From the NCBI RefSeq assembly GCF_018860635.1, contig NZ_JAHKPT010000035.1:1-64000 (forward strand): 64,000 bases of DNA, given 5' to 3'. Origin of the DNA: Aliiglaciecola lipolytica. Lineage in GTDB: Bacteria > Pseudomonadota > Gammaproteobacteria > Enterobacterales > Alteromonadaceae. Shown here in pieces: positions 47,158 through 56,476 of the stretch; the first letter of the stretch is position 1, and each line of letters opens with the position of its first letter. The position numbers were made by a program, and so were the translations under genes. The notes below the pieces were generated by a model. It ran no database searches. It worked only from the letters and a program-made list of their open reading frames with translations, and was not told the DNA's origin.

Positions 47158-48339
47158 TTAAAGGCTTGGTTCAGGTACTCTAATCCAGCCTTCCATTAAG
47201 ATCCTAGCACTGCGACTCATAACGGCTTTTTCAACTTGCCATTTACCCTGATTAAGCACCGCTTTTGCACCTACGCGCAATGTGCCTGATGGGTGACCAA
47301 AACATACAGATTCAAGCTCACCGCCGCCAGCGGCAAGATTGACTAAGGTGCCAGGAATGGCTGCGGCCGTGCCAATTGCTACTGCGGCTGTGCCCATCAT
47401 CGCATGGTGAAGTTTGCCCATGGAAAGCGCTCGAACCGACAAATCGATTTCCGATTTTGCCACTGTTTTCCCACTTGAGGCCAGATAATCAGCTGCTGGA
47501 GCCACAAAAGCGACCTTTGGCGTATGTTGCCGTTGTGCGGCTTGTTCAAGGGAATCAATCAAGCCCATTTTAAGTGCGCCGTGAGCACGAATTGTTTCGA
47601 ACTTAACCAATGCATCGCTATTGCTGTTGATCACGTCTTGCAATTCAGTGCCTTGATAACCTAACTCTTGAGCATTCAAAAATATCGTAGGTATTCCAGC
47701 ATTGATAAGTGTTGCATTGAGCTTACCCACACCTGGAACATCCAATATTTCAGACACCTTACCGGTAGGGAACATGTCACCTTCACCATCGGCAGGATCA
47801 ATAAACTCAACAGGTATTTCAGCGGCAGGGAAGGTAACCCCGTCTAACTCAAAATCTCCGAGTTCTTGCACTTGACCATCACACATTGGTACATGAGCGA
47901 TAATGGTTTTTTGGATATTAACCTGCCAAATTTTAATCGTAACAGACCCGTTTTTAACCAGCTTCTCGGCAGGAATTAAACCAGCGTGAATCGCGAAAGG
48001 TCCTACTGCTGCAGACAAGTTACCGCAGTTTCCAGACCAATCTACAAAGGCTTTGTCGATTGCCACTTGGCCAAACAAATAGTCCACATCATGATCAGCT
48101 TGTTGGCTTTTTGACACAATCACGGTCTTGCTGGTACTAGAGGTCGCGCCCCCCATTCCATCGGTTTGTTTGCCGTAGGGATCTGGGCTACCAATAGTAC
48201 GTAGCAACAAGGCGTCGCGATAAGCGCCAGCTGTTTGCGCTTGCTCAGGCAGATCTGCAAGGTTAAAAAACACGCCTTTACTCGTTCCGCCGCGCATATA
48301 GGTGGCGGCAACCTTTATTTGTTGAGCAAAGCCACTCAT
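47158..48339 (-). CDS. prpF: PrpF, 2-methylaconitate cis-trans isomerase
   Basis: 393 residues of the PrpF family (diaminopimelate-epimerase-like fold). N-terminal KVAATYMRGGTSKGVFF, DPYGKQTDGMGGATSSTSKT and the Cys-containing FVDWSGNCGNLSAAVGPFAI are clear. It works with AcnD in the AcnD/PrpF variant of the 2-methylcitrate cycle. It overlaps acnD by four bases. Confidence 0.95.
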   Translation of the reverse strand: MSGFAQQIKVAATYMRGGTSKGVFFNLADLPEQAQTAGAYRDALLLRTIGSPDPYGKQTDGMGGATSSTSKTVIVSKSQQADHDVDYLFGQVAIDKAFVDWSGNCGNLSAAVGPFAIHAGLIPAEKLVKNGSVTIKIWQVNIQKTIIAHVPMCDGQVQELGDFELDGVTFPAAEIPVEFIDPADGEGDMFPTGKVSEILDVPGVGKLNATLINAGIPTIFLNAQELGYQGTELQDVINSNSDALVKFETIRAHGALKMGLIDSLEQAAQRQHTPKVAFVAPAADYLASSGKTVAKSEIDLSVRALSMGKLHHAMMGTAAVAIGTAAAIPGTLVNLAAGGGELESVCFGHPSGTLRVGAKAVLNQGKWQVEKAVMSRSARILMEGWIRVPEPSL

Positions 48340-50933
48340 TGAGCTTGTCCTTCTGACTCCAAAAAGTCTTGAGCGAAACGTTGCAATACACCACCGGCTT
48401 CATAAATAGACACTTCTTCTGCTGTGTCTAAACGGCAATTTACTGGGACTTCTATGGTTTCACCGCTAGTACGGGTTATTATCAAGGTTAGTGAAGCACC
48501 AGGTTGACGCTCGCCTTTCACATCGAAAAGCTCACTGCCATCGATATTCAGTGTTTTACGAGTCGTGCCAGCTTCGAATTCTAGCGGTAACACACCCATT
48601 CCAATTAAGTTGGTTCGGTGAATACGCTCAAACCCTTCAGCCACTATGACTTCTACACCAGCTAAACGAACCCCTTTGGCAGCCCAGTCTCGAGATGAGC
48701 CTTGCCCGTAGTCAGCGCCGGCAATAATAATTAATGGTTGTTTGCGTTGCATGTAGGTTTCAATGGCTTCCCACATCCGCACGGTTTGACCTTCAGGCTC
48801 AAGGCGAGTTAACGAACCTTGTTTAACTTCACCGTTTTCGATCACCATTTCATTTAACAACTTAGGGTTAGCAAACGTTGCTCTTTGCGCAGTTAAATGG
48901 TCGCCCCTGTGAGTAGCATAGGAGTTAAAATCAACTTCGGGAACATCCATTGATAACAAATACTCTCCGGCTGCACTGTCTGCTAAAATCGCATTAGAAG
49001 GTGAAAGGTGATCTGTTGTTATGTTGTCACCAAGTACTGCCAAAGCGCGCATGCCTTTCATTGTGCGCTCTGCCGCCAAGGCACCTTCCCAATATGGAGG
49101 GCGACGGATATAAGTACTCTTAGGACGCCATTCGTATAGCGGATCAATATCTTCGCCATAATCCACAGTCAAATCAAACATGGGATCATACACTTTCTTA
49201 AATTGTTCTGGTTTTACGCTGCTGGCAACAATGGCATCGATTTCTTCATCGCTTGGCCAAATATCTTTTAAGGTAATCGGATTACCTTGAGCATCAGTTC
49301 CGAGCACATCTTTTTCGATATCAAATCGAATCGTACCGGCAATAGCATAAGCTACCACTAGCGGCGGAGACGCTAGGAACGCTTGTTTTGCATAAGGATG
49401 AATACGGCCATCGAAGTTACGATTTCCAGAAAGTACCGCTGTGGAATATAAATCACGGTCGATAAGTTCTTTTTGAATTTTAGGATCCAAGGCTCCACTC
49501 ATACCGTTACAAGTGGTACATGCAAAACCAACAATACCAAAGCCTAACTGCTCAAGTTCAGGCAGTAGCTTGGCATCTTCCAAGTACAGCTGAACCGCTT
49601 TTGAGCCCGGTGCTAAAGAGGTTTTTACCCATGGCTTGCGAGTGAGTCCAAGTTTGTTGGCATTTCTGGCAACCAGTCCTGCTGCGATAACATTGCGAGG
49701 ATTACTGGTATTGGTACAACTTGTAATTGCAGCAATGATGACAGCGCCATCAGGCATTAAGTCACCGTCGTGCTCAACAATACCTGATATTCCTTGTGCC
49801 GCTAAATCAGCAGTAGATACACGGCGGTGTGGATTAGAAGGGCCCGCAATATTGCGACCAACTGAGGACAAGTTAAAGGTTAATACACGTTCGTATTTAG
49901 CATTTTTTAATGTGTCTGCCCACAAACCCGCTTGTTTGGCATAGTTTTCCACAAGTTGTACTTGTGCATCGTCCCGACCTGTTAGTTTAAGATAATCGAT
50001 GGTTTTGTCATCGATATAAAACATCGCTGCAGATGCGCCAAATTCTGGGGTCATATTAGAGATAGTCGCACGATCGCCAAGGGTTAAATCCGATGCTCCT
50101 TCGCCGAAGAACTCTAAGTATGAGGAAACAACACGCTCTTTACGCAAGAATTCGGTAATCGCTAAAACAATATCGGTGGCAGTGATACCAGGTTGACGTT
50201 TACCGGTAAGCTCTACGCCAATAATATCTGGCAGACGCATGTAAGATGCACGGCCTAACATCACACTTTCGGCTTCCAGTCCGCCGACACCTAATGCAAT
50301 TACACCTAAGGCATCAACGTGAGGAGTGTGGCTATCTGTTCCAACAAGTGTGTCAGGGAAAGCAACGCCGTCTCTGGCATGCACAACAGGCGACATTTTT
50401 TCCAAATTAATTTGGTGCATAATGCCGTTACCTGGCGGAATCACATCAATATTCTTAAAGGCTGTTTTGGTCCAGTTAATAAAGTGAAAGCGGTCTTCGT
50501 TTCTACGATCTTCAATGGCGCGGTTTTGTTCAAAGGCGTCAGGTTCAAAACCTGCATGCTCCACAGCCAAAGAGTGGTCAACTATCAATTGAGTTGGGAC
50601 CACAGGGTTTACTTTAGAAGGATCGCCACCTTTTAACGCAATAGCGTCACGGAGTCCGGCTAAATCTACCAATGCGGTTTGACCCAAGATATCGTGACAC
50701 ACTACTCGCGCTGGATACCACGGGAAATCAAGATCTTGTTTACGTTCGATTATCTGTTCTAGTGCAGCATTAAGTTTTTCAGGCTCACATCTACGAACTA
50801 AATTTTCTGCTAATACACGGGAAGTGTAGGGAAGGGTGTCATACGCCCCTGGTTTGATTGCGTCTACAGCTTCACGGGTGTCAAAAAAATCAAGTTTGGA
50901 ACCAGGAAGGCGTTTTCTGTATTGAGTATTCAT
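48336..50933 (-). CDS. acnD: AcnD, Fe/S-dependent 2-methylcitrate dehydratase
   Basis: Aconitase-family enzyme of 865 residues. Cluster ligands are in AAITSCTNTSNPRN and FACTTCNGMSGALD. It also has VGTDSHTPHVDALGVIALGV and the swivel-domain segment YGQGSSRDWAAKGVRLAGVE. It dehydrates 2-methylcitrate to a product that PrpF isomerises. Translation of prpF is coupled to it. Confidence 0.95.
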   Translation of the reverse strand: MNTQYRKRLPGSKLDFFDTREAVDAIKPGAYDTLPYTSRVLAENLVRRCEPEKLNAALEQIIERKQDLDFPWYPARVVCHDILGQTALVDLAGLRDAIALKGGDPSKVNPVVPTQLIVDHSLAVEHAGFEPDAFEQNRAIEDRRNEDRFHFINWTKTAFKNIDVIPPGNGIMHQINLEKMSPVVHARDGVAFPDTLVGTDSHTPHVDALGVIALGVGGLEAESVMLGRASYMRLPDIIGVELTGKRQPGITATDIVLAITEFLRKERVVSSYLEFFGEGASDLTLGDRATISNMTPEFGASAAMFYIDDKTIDYLKLTGRDDAQVQLVENYAKQAGLWADTLKNAKYERVLTFNLSSVGRNIAGPSNPHRRVSTADLAAQGISGIVEHDGDLMPDGAVIIAAITSCTNTSNPRNVIAAGLVARNANKLGLTRKPWVKTSLAPGSKAVQLYLEDAKLLPELEQLGFGIVGFACTTCNGMSGALDPKIQKELIDRDLYSTAVLSGNRNFDGRIHPYAKQAFLASPPLVVAYAIAGTIRFDIEKDVLGTDAQGNPITLKDIWPSDEEIDAIVASSVKPEQFKKVYDPMFDLTVDYGEDIDPLYEWRPKSTYIRRPPYWEGALAAERTMKGMRALAVLGDNITTDHLSPSNAILADSAAGEYLLSMDVPEVDFNSYATHRGDHLTAQRATFANPKLLNEMVIENGEVKQGSLTRLEPEGQTVRMWEAIETYMQRKQPLIIIAGADYGQGSSRDWAAKGVRLAGVEVIVAEGFERIHRTNLIGMGVLPLEFEAGTTRKTLNIDGSELFDVKGERQPGASLTLIITRTSGETIEVPVNCRLDTAEEVSIYEAGGVLQRFAQDFLESEGQAQ

Positions 50934-51011
50934 ATTTTTCTACCTTGCTATTGCGTGAGTAGAGTGGGCATTAGGAATGCCCACTTATTGATTGCCTGGA
51001 AAAGGAAAGTT

Positions 51012-52136
51012 CTATCGTTGTTTAATCGGAGTCACTTTACGTGGCTCTTCGCCGATATAATCCGCACTTGGTCTAATGATGCGGTTATTTGATCTTTGTT
51101 CCATCACATGTGCAGCCCAACCTGTTAAGCGAGAGCATACAAAAATCGGGGTAAACAATTTAGTTGGGATCCCCATGAAATGATAGGCCGAAGCGTGGAA
51201 GAAGTCGGCATTACAGAACAGCTTTTTGCTATCCCACATAAACTCTTCACAAGCTACTGATATGTCGTACAAGCTGGAATCGCCAAACTCTTTACCGAGT
51301 TTTTCAGACCAAGATTTGATGATCACATTACGAGGATCGGATTCACGATATATTGCATGACCGAAGCCCATGATTTTTTCTTTGTTGGCCAACATTTCAG
51401 CCATTTTAGCTTTGGCATCTTCAGGCGAACTGAATTTTTGAATCATATCCATGGCTGCTTCATTGGCACCACCATGTAATGGACCACGCAATGTGCCAAT
51501 CGCGCCGGTAATACATGAGAACATATCTGATAAGGTTGATGCACAGACGCGAGCCGTAAAGGTAGAAGCATTAAACTCATGTTCTGCATACAAAATTAGC
51601 GACACGTCCATCACTCGGCGATGAAGTTCAGACGGATCTTGATCTGTTAATAACTTCAAAAAATGACCGGCGATTGAATCTTGATTAGTGGTACATTCAA
51701 TTTCCACATTGTCATGACTGTAGCGATACCAATAACACATTATTGCAGGGAAGGCGGCTAACAAACGATCCGCACTATCTTGTTGTTGACTAAAATCATC
51801 TTCAGGCTCTAAGTTACCTAAAAATGAACAACCGGTGCGCATCACATCCATAGGATGAGTATCAGCAGGGATTAACTTTAACACTGCTTTTAAGGCGTCA
51901 GGCAAATCACGCTTTAACAGCAATCTGGCTTTATAATCTGCCAGTTGAGTTTCAGTGGGGAGTTCCCCTTTAAACAATAAATAAGCTACTTCTTCAAAGG
52001 TGGCGTTATCTGCTAAATCAGATACATCGTAACCGCGATAAGTTAAACCAGATCCTGATTTACCTACCGTGCACAATGCGGTTTCTCCTGCGCTTTGACC
52101 GCGAAGGCCCGCACCACTTAGTTTTTTGTCAACCAT
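51012..52136 (-). CDS. prpC: PrpC, 2-methylcitrate synthase
   Basis: 374 residues, citrate-synthase family. The conserved blocks GPLHGGANEAAM (His), MGFGHAIYRESDPR (His) and FSCITGAIGTLRG are present. It condenses propionyl-CoA with oxaloacetate. The gene lies between prpB (35 nt upstream) and acnD (78 nt downstream). Confidence 0.95.
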   Translation of the reverse strand: MVDKKLSGAGLRGQSAGETALCTVGKSGSGLTYRGYDVSDLADNATFEEVAYLLFKGELPTETQLADYKARLLLKRDLPDALKAVLKLIPADTHPMDVMRTGCSFLGNLEPEDDFSQQQDSADRLLAAFPAIMCYWYRYSHDNVEIECTTNQDSIAGHFLKLLTDQDPSELHRRVMDVSLILYAEHEFNASTFTARVCASTLSDMFSCITGAIGTLRGPLHGGANEAAMDMIQKFSSPEDAKAKMAEMLANKEKIMGFGHAIYRESDPRNVIIKSWSEKLGKEFGDSSLYDISVACEEFMWDSKKLFCNADFFHASAYHFMGIPTKLFTPIFVCSRLTGWAAHVMEQRSNNRIIRPSADYIGEEPRKVTPIKQR

Positions 52137-52171
52137 GATAGAGTCCTGTTTTATAAATGAAAAATATAGGG

Positions 52172-53050
52172 TTATTTATTTTTACCTTGAGAGAAAAGAC
52201 TATCTAATTTCTGCTCATAATCGTGATAACCAAGATAATCATAAAGATCCATGCGGGTTTGCATGCTATCTACAACGGCTTTTTGGTCACCATCTTTTAG
52301 TATTGAAGTGTAGACGGTTTCTGCTGCTTTATTCATCGCTCTAAAGGCACTCAACGGGTAAAGCACCATATCGGCTCCCCACTGCGCGAGTTGCTCTTTA
52401 TTCCACAACTCAGTTTTACCAAATTCTGTGATGTTGGCTAAAATAGGCACGTCTAAAGCTTCTGAGAAAGCGCGGTAATGCTCTTCGGTTTGAATTGCTT
52501 CTGCAAAAATGCCATCAGCTCCGGCCGCAACATAGGCTTTAGCACGTTCGATTGCTGCCTCTAAACCTTCCTGTGCAAAAGAGTCTGTACGAGCCATAAT
52601 GAAAAAGTCAGGGTCGGTACGGGCATCTACAGCTGCTATAATCCTATCAGTCATTTCTTCAATGGAAACAATCTCTTTATTTGGTCTATGTCCACAACGT
52701 TTTTGTGCGACCTGATCTTCCATATGGACCGCTGCTGCTCCAGCTTTTTCCATATCTCTTATGGTTTTGGCGATGTTGAATGCGCCACCCCAACCGGTAT
52801 CAATATCTACCAATAGTGGTAGGTCACAGGCTGCAGTAATGCGTTGCACATCAACGATGACATCGTTAAGAGACGTCATGCCGAGGTCGGGTAGGCCGTA
52901 AGAAGCGTTTGCCACACCACCACCAGATAAATAAATAGCCTTATGACCAATTTGCTTTGCCATCATGGCCGAATACGCGTTGATAGTGCCAACAATTTGT
53001 AGTGGTTTATTGTCAATCAATGCTTGTCTGAATTTTTTGCCTGGAGTCAT
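52172..53050 (-). CDS. prpB: PrpB, 2-methylisocitrate lyase
   Basis: 292 residues, isocitrate-lyase/PEP-mutase family. The catalytic KRCGHR loop, metal-binding [20 protein letters not shown] and [13 protein letters not shown] are present. It splits 2-methylisocitrate to pyruvate and succinate, the last step. AGAGGA before the ATG. First enzyme gene of the operon, 98 nt after the GntR-type gene. Confidence 0.95.
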   Translation of the reverse strand: MTPGKKFRQALIDNKPLQIVGTINAYSAMMAKQIGHKAIYLSGGGVANASYGLPDLGMTSLNDVIVDVQRITAACDLPLLVDIDTGWGGAFNIAKTIRDMEKAGAAAVHMEDQVAQKRCGHRPNKEIVSIEEMTDRIIAAVDARTDPDFFIMARTDSFAQEGLEAAIERAKAYVAAGADGIFAEAIQTEEHYRAFSEALDVPILANITEFGKTELWNKEQLAQWGADMVLYPLSAFRAMNKAAETVYTSILKDGDQKAVVDSMQTRMDLYDYLGYHDYEQKLDSLFSQGKNK

Positions 53051-53148
53051 AATTTCCTCTGTTTAACAATCGGTGAAGTTTGTAAACCTGAAGTGGGAAT
53101 AATATATTTTGAGTTACGACGTCTTATTCCGAGCTCAGGTTAGTTACG

Positions 53149-53808
53149 TTACTGCAATTTCTTTTCAATATTATTTTTGGAATACAAAATGTGTCGGCGC
53201 ATTAACATTTCAGCTAATTCTCCATCGCGATTAGCTATCGCTTGAACAATGTGTTTATGTTCATCAAACGCCGTGGAGACTCTTGGTCCTGCCATACCTA
53301 ATTGCACTCGATACATGCGAACCAGGTGATAAATGCCATTGATGAGCATTGAAATTAGATGTTCATTTTTGCTGCCAACAATAATCCGGTAATGGAAGTC
53401 TACGTCACCCGCTTCTTGATAATATGACTGTCCTTCTTTTACTTCTTGAAAGTGTTCAGAAAGTAAAGATTCGAGCTCGTTCACTTCTTGGTCAGTCATA
53501 TTGGTAGCGGCCAAGCGGGCTGCCATTCCTTCAAGAGACTCTCGTACTTGATACAACTGAATTAACCCTTCAGGCGTCAACGAAACAACCCTGGCACCAA
53601 CATTTGCTTTGCGTTCAACTAAATGGCAGGTTTCCAAGCGGTTAATCGCTTCACGAACCACAGCTCGACTGACCGCATACTTTGTCGACAATTCTGTTTC
53701 ACTCAGCTTGCTACCAGGTTGGATATCTCCTTCAACAATATCTTTGCGAAGTTGGAAAAAGGTTTTATCCGCTGATGTAACCGGTGATTCTGATAAAAAA
53801 TTGACCAA
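53149..53808 (-). CDS. GntR-family (FCD/VanR-type) regulator of the prp operon
   Basis: 219 residues. A winged helix (about 15-75, with GSKLSETELSTKYAVSRAVV then REAINRLE) is followed by an all-helical FCD effector domain with metal/ligand residues (DVDFHYRIIV; HKHIVQAI; MRRHI). It begins with TTG at 53808; the nearby ATG in the upstream sequence is out of frame. Operator-like palindromes in its own promoter region suggest autoregulated control of the whole operon. 2-methylcitrate or propionyl-CoA is a likely effector; inference. Confidence 0.88.
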   Translation of the reverse strand: MVNFLSESPVTSADKTFFQLRKDIVEGDIQPGSKLSETELSTKYAVSRAVVREAINRLETCHLVERKANVGARVVSLTPEGLIQLYQVRESLEGMAARLAATNMTDQEVNELESLLSEHFQEVKEGQSYYQEAGDVDFHYRIIVGSKNEHLISMLINGIYHLVRMYRVQLGMAGPRVSTAFDEHKHIVQAIANRDGELAEMLMRRHILYSKNNIEKKLQ

Positions 53809-53829
53809 AAATTTTTCTTCATATTATCT

Positions 53830-53845
53830 GTAATGTCGACAATAT
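53830..53845. promoter_or_regulatory. GntR-type operator 1 of the prp operon
   Basis: GTAATGTCGACAATAT: the right half is identical to the perfect palindrome of operator 2 and the central GTCGAC is intact. Lies 22 nt before the gntR start. Confidence 0.6.
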
Positions 53846-53881
53846 AGACCTATATGGACATTAATTCAATATTAAATCTTA

Positions 53882-53897
53882 ATATTGTCGACAATAT
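53882..53897. promoter_or_regulatory. GntR-type operator 2, perfect palindrome
   Basis: ATATTGTCGACAATAT is a perfect 16-nt palindrome. Its centre is 52 bp from that of operator 1 and 42 bp from that of half-site 3, close to five and four turns of B-DNA, so all sites face the same side of the helix. Confidence 0.75.
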
Positions 53898-53923
53898 GGG
53901 GTTGAACGATTGGATCCGTTTTT

Positions 53924-53939
53924 ATATTGTCGTATTAGG
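53924..53939. promoter_or_regulatory. GntR-type operator 3, half-site
   Basis: ATATTGTCGTATTAGG: the left half matches operator 2 exactly (ATATTGTCG), the right half has diverged. The position is helically phased with operators 1 and 2. Confidence 0.45.
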
Positions 53940-54097
53940 AATTGCGGTAAGAGCTTAGAATGGATGTAATTTGTGGAAAGACAATTGAAAGTGCAAATTG
54001 GATAAGCTTGGTTCGACCAACCTTCTGCCGTGGATTGTTCGCAGAGGGCCAGTCGAGGTGTATCGTTATGCCAATGGTAATGATTTAGTTAGCTGAA
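53940..54097. other. Upstream part of the prp promoter region
   Basis: About 160 nt between the last operator and the stop of the small membrane protein gene. No gene or hairpin could be supported. Confidence 0.3.
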
Positions 54098-54289
54098 TTA
54101 AGCACCATAGCGGGGAGATTTGAGTGGTGCTAACAATAGATAAAATATCCACGCAAACCAGGAAATAAATATAACAGCTAATAACCATGCAGCTTTTTCG
54201 CCTCCGCAGGTGCGGTTTGATGTGGCAATGGCCACAATGGGGATTAACCATAAACAAAAAATTATTAAGCCACATAAAAAAGTAAACAT
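54098..54289 (-). CDS. Small two-span membrane protein (superinfection-immunity-like)
   Basis: 63 residues with two hydrophobic helices (about 2-20 and 33-52) around a short polar turn. AAAGGAG seven bases before the ATG is an excellent ribosome site. WLLAVIFISWFAWIFYLLLA resembles the second helix of the Imm_superinfect (T4 immunity-like) small proteins found across proteobacteria, but the first helix is not diagnostic. Function unknown. Confidence 0.65.
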   Translation of the reverse strand: MFTFLCGLIIFCLWLIPIVAIATSNRTCGGEKAAWLLAVIFISWFAWIFYLLLAPLKSPRYGA

Positions 54290-54680
54290 CTATATTCTCC
54301 TTTTAACCCCCAACCACAGTAACGGGGGGATTTACATTATTGATTTTTCTAACACTTGTCATTTCGCTTAATAGCAATTAGAGCAACATTTATTCCAAAT
54401 AAAAAAGTTAATAAAATCAATTGGATGTGTTTTTTATTATGTTCGCATTCGATGTTTTTTGACTAAAAAGTGGTAATTTTGCCTAACTAAATTGCTTGTT
54501 CTATGAGATTAAGCGTTAGTCGTTCAAATCAAAGCTGTACAAAGGTGCAGACAATCGTTATTTCACTGATATACTCGGGCGTGTAATAAAAATGTAATTA
54601 AGTTATTGATGACTTAATGGTTAATTTGGCAATCGTTTGGACAAGGTGTTTCCGCTTCGTTTTGCTGTTTGGAACTATAT
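54290..54680. other. Intergenic region before the HDOD gene
   Basis: Promoter-bearing AT-rich stretch. A hairpin CCCCC...GGGGG (about 54307-54330) lies near the small membrane protein gene. No further gene seen. Confidence 0.4.
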
Positions 54681-56144
54681 ATGCGTGAAAAGTCAAAGCT
54701 GACGTCAGATCAGTGGGTAGCGTTACTTGCCAAAGAAGAGTTACCAGCAATTACATCCATTGCCGGAATTTTAGATAAGTTCTCAAATGATGATAGATCA
54801 TCTATTCCCAGCCTCAGTAAAGTCATACTGCACGATCAGGCGTTATCTTCCAGCTTATTAAAAGTGGCTAACAGTTCTAGTCGTTCGCCGGTGAAACGGG
54901 TGACTACTGTCTCTCGTGCTGCAATATTTCTAGGCATTCAATCAGTTAAAAACATTTGTTTAACTGCCAAGGTGTTGGAAGGTTTGTTGAATAGCAAACA
55001 TCTTTCGCCAGCGGTCTACGAAAGGCTAATGAAATTAATGGCAAATGCATTTTTTGCTGGATTGCTGGCTAAAATGATGGTGCCTGAATACGATGAAAGT
55101 ACCCAAGAAGAAGTGTATTTAGCGGCCATGATGTACAACATAGGTGAAACGTCGTTTTGGAGTACCGGCAATCCTCTTACACGTCAGTTGATCCAAAAAG
55201 CGGGTATGCCAAAAATAGCATTTGAGCAATATTGCGCATCCACGGCAGGGATTAAATTTAAAGATTTGAGCGTAGGGCTTGCTCGCACCTGGAACTTGGG
55301 GGAGTTGCTGATCAAATCGTTAAATCAGCCACAAAGTCGCACCAAAGAGATGAATATCATTAGCTTATCCAATCAACTCAGTGAAGCGATTGGTTCTCCG
55401 CCTAAGAATAGGGCGAAATTTGATCATCTAATCAAAGACATTTGTGCACTGATCAATGTGGATGAACATAGACTAAAACTTAAGATTGAGTCCACACGCA
55501 AACTGGCAGTTGAGTTGCTTGCATCTTACAACGCATCTGCTTTGGAAAGTTATATTAAACCTTTGCCCATGCAGAAGGATTTTGGCGGATTACCAGCCCC
55601 AGTAGAACTTGCTAATTTGACCATCGAAGAGCAATTAATCATCAGCATCAAATCATTAAATGCGCTGACGAGAACCAGTCGTAGCATCAATGAATTCCTT
55701 ACCCATACCTTACAATTATTATCACAAATATTTCATTTTCATCGCTGTGGTTTTTGGGTGTTTAGTCAAGATAAGCGTCAAATTGAATGTAGGCAGACTG
55801 TCGACAGTGAAGGGGAGGCGGTGCGATTCCACTGTTCATTTCCTTTAACCGACTCACAGAACATTATGAATTATGCCATTCAGCATGCCGAAACTGTGTT
55901 TATCGAAAATTATCAGGATATTAAATGGCGTGATTATCTGACTTTTGAATCAGAACAGTTTATTGAAAATGGCTTACTGTGTTTATCGCCAGTAAAAGTA
56001 AATTCGAAAGTAGTGGGGATGATAAGTGCGCAATTTTTTGACAAAGCAAGTTACTTCAGCGAAGAGGACTTTGCTCATTTTGATTTAATCGCTGAGCAAT
56101 TAAATCTTTGTTTATCCTATGTTTCCAAGCGACTTCAGTCTTAA
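54681..56144 (+). CDS. HDOD-GAF signalling protein
   Basis: 487 residues from the ATG at 54681 (a TTG at 54669 adds four). An N-terminal HDOD domain (about 20-270; LSKVILHDQALSSSLLKVAN and FLGIQSVKNICLT) lacks the catalytic HD pair expected of c-di-GMP hydrolases, as HDOD domains do. It is followed by a GAF-like domain (about 325-480; RTSRSINEFLTHTLQLL, FHRCGFWVF). Such proteins control flagellar or stress programs; target unknown. Confidence 0.85.
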   Translation: MREKSKLTSDQWVALLAKEELPAITSIAGILDKFSNDDRSSIPSLSKVILHDQALSSSLLKVANSSSRSPVKRVTTVSRAAIFLGIQSVKNICLTAKVLEGLLNSKHLSPAVYERLMKLMANAFFAGLLAKMMVPEYDESTQEEVYLAAMMYNIGETSFWSTGNPLTRQLIQKAGMPKIAFEQYCASTAGIKFKDLSVGLARTWNLGELLIKSLNQPQSRTKEMNIISLSNQLSEAIGSPPKNRAKFDHLIKDICALINVDEHRLKLKIESTRKLAVELLASYNASALESYIKPLPMQKDFGGLPAPVELANLTIEEQLIISIKSLNALTRTSRSINEFLTHTLQLLSQIFHFHRCGFWVFSQDKRQIECRQTVDSEGEAVRFHCSFPLTDSQNIMNYAIQHAETVFIENYQDIKWRDYLTFESEQFIENGLLCLSPVKVNSKVVGMISAQFFDKASYFSEEDFAHFDLIAEQLNLCLSYVSKRLQS

Positions 56145-56476
56145 TTCAATGTCCGCTAAAACCTGTTGATATTAACCAGTAAACTTAAACCGATAAGCCT
56201 AATCAATGAAACAGGGGCAATAAAAAAGTCATTGGCCAATAAAAAAGCCGTTAGCATTTACTGCTCACGGCCCGGGGAGATTCAACAGTTCACTACGCTG
56301 TCATTATGTATGACGCGCAAAACCACCAAAAAGTTTAAAAAGTTTTCAACTTTTTTTTATTTAGTCCTTTCTCAAGTAAATATCAGTAAATCAAAATCAA
56401 AAAGATGCCATCAATTTGATTGCAATCTTTTGTGGAAATCCTTATAGTTGAAAAAAACGTTACCGGAACTAACAAG
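56145..56476. other. Intergenic region before the WYL gene
   Basis: About 330 nt with the reverse terminator (56241-56271) and AT-rich promoter-like DNA (56340-56420). A 93-codon open frame here has no family resemblance and is not called. Confidence 0.4.
56241..56271 (-). terminator. Reverse-oriented intrinsic terminator
   Basis: On the minus strand GCCGTGAGC pairs with GCTAACGGC (one mismatch, 7-nt loop) and is followed by TTTTTTATT. It would end a minus-strand transcript, yet the only minus-strand gene upstream is the one at 57349-57879, beyond the plus-strand WYL gene. On the plus strand the hairpin lacks a T-run. Confidence 0.55.

Noticed and set aside
54066-54275. 69-codon minus-strand frame overlapping the small membrane protein
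   Set aside because: The overlapping frame at 54098-54289 has the strong ribosome site and two clean membrane helices.
56166-56447. 93-codon frame upstream of the WYL gene
   Set aside because: Lys/Ser-rich, no ribosome site, and crosses a hairpin; no family pattern.
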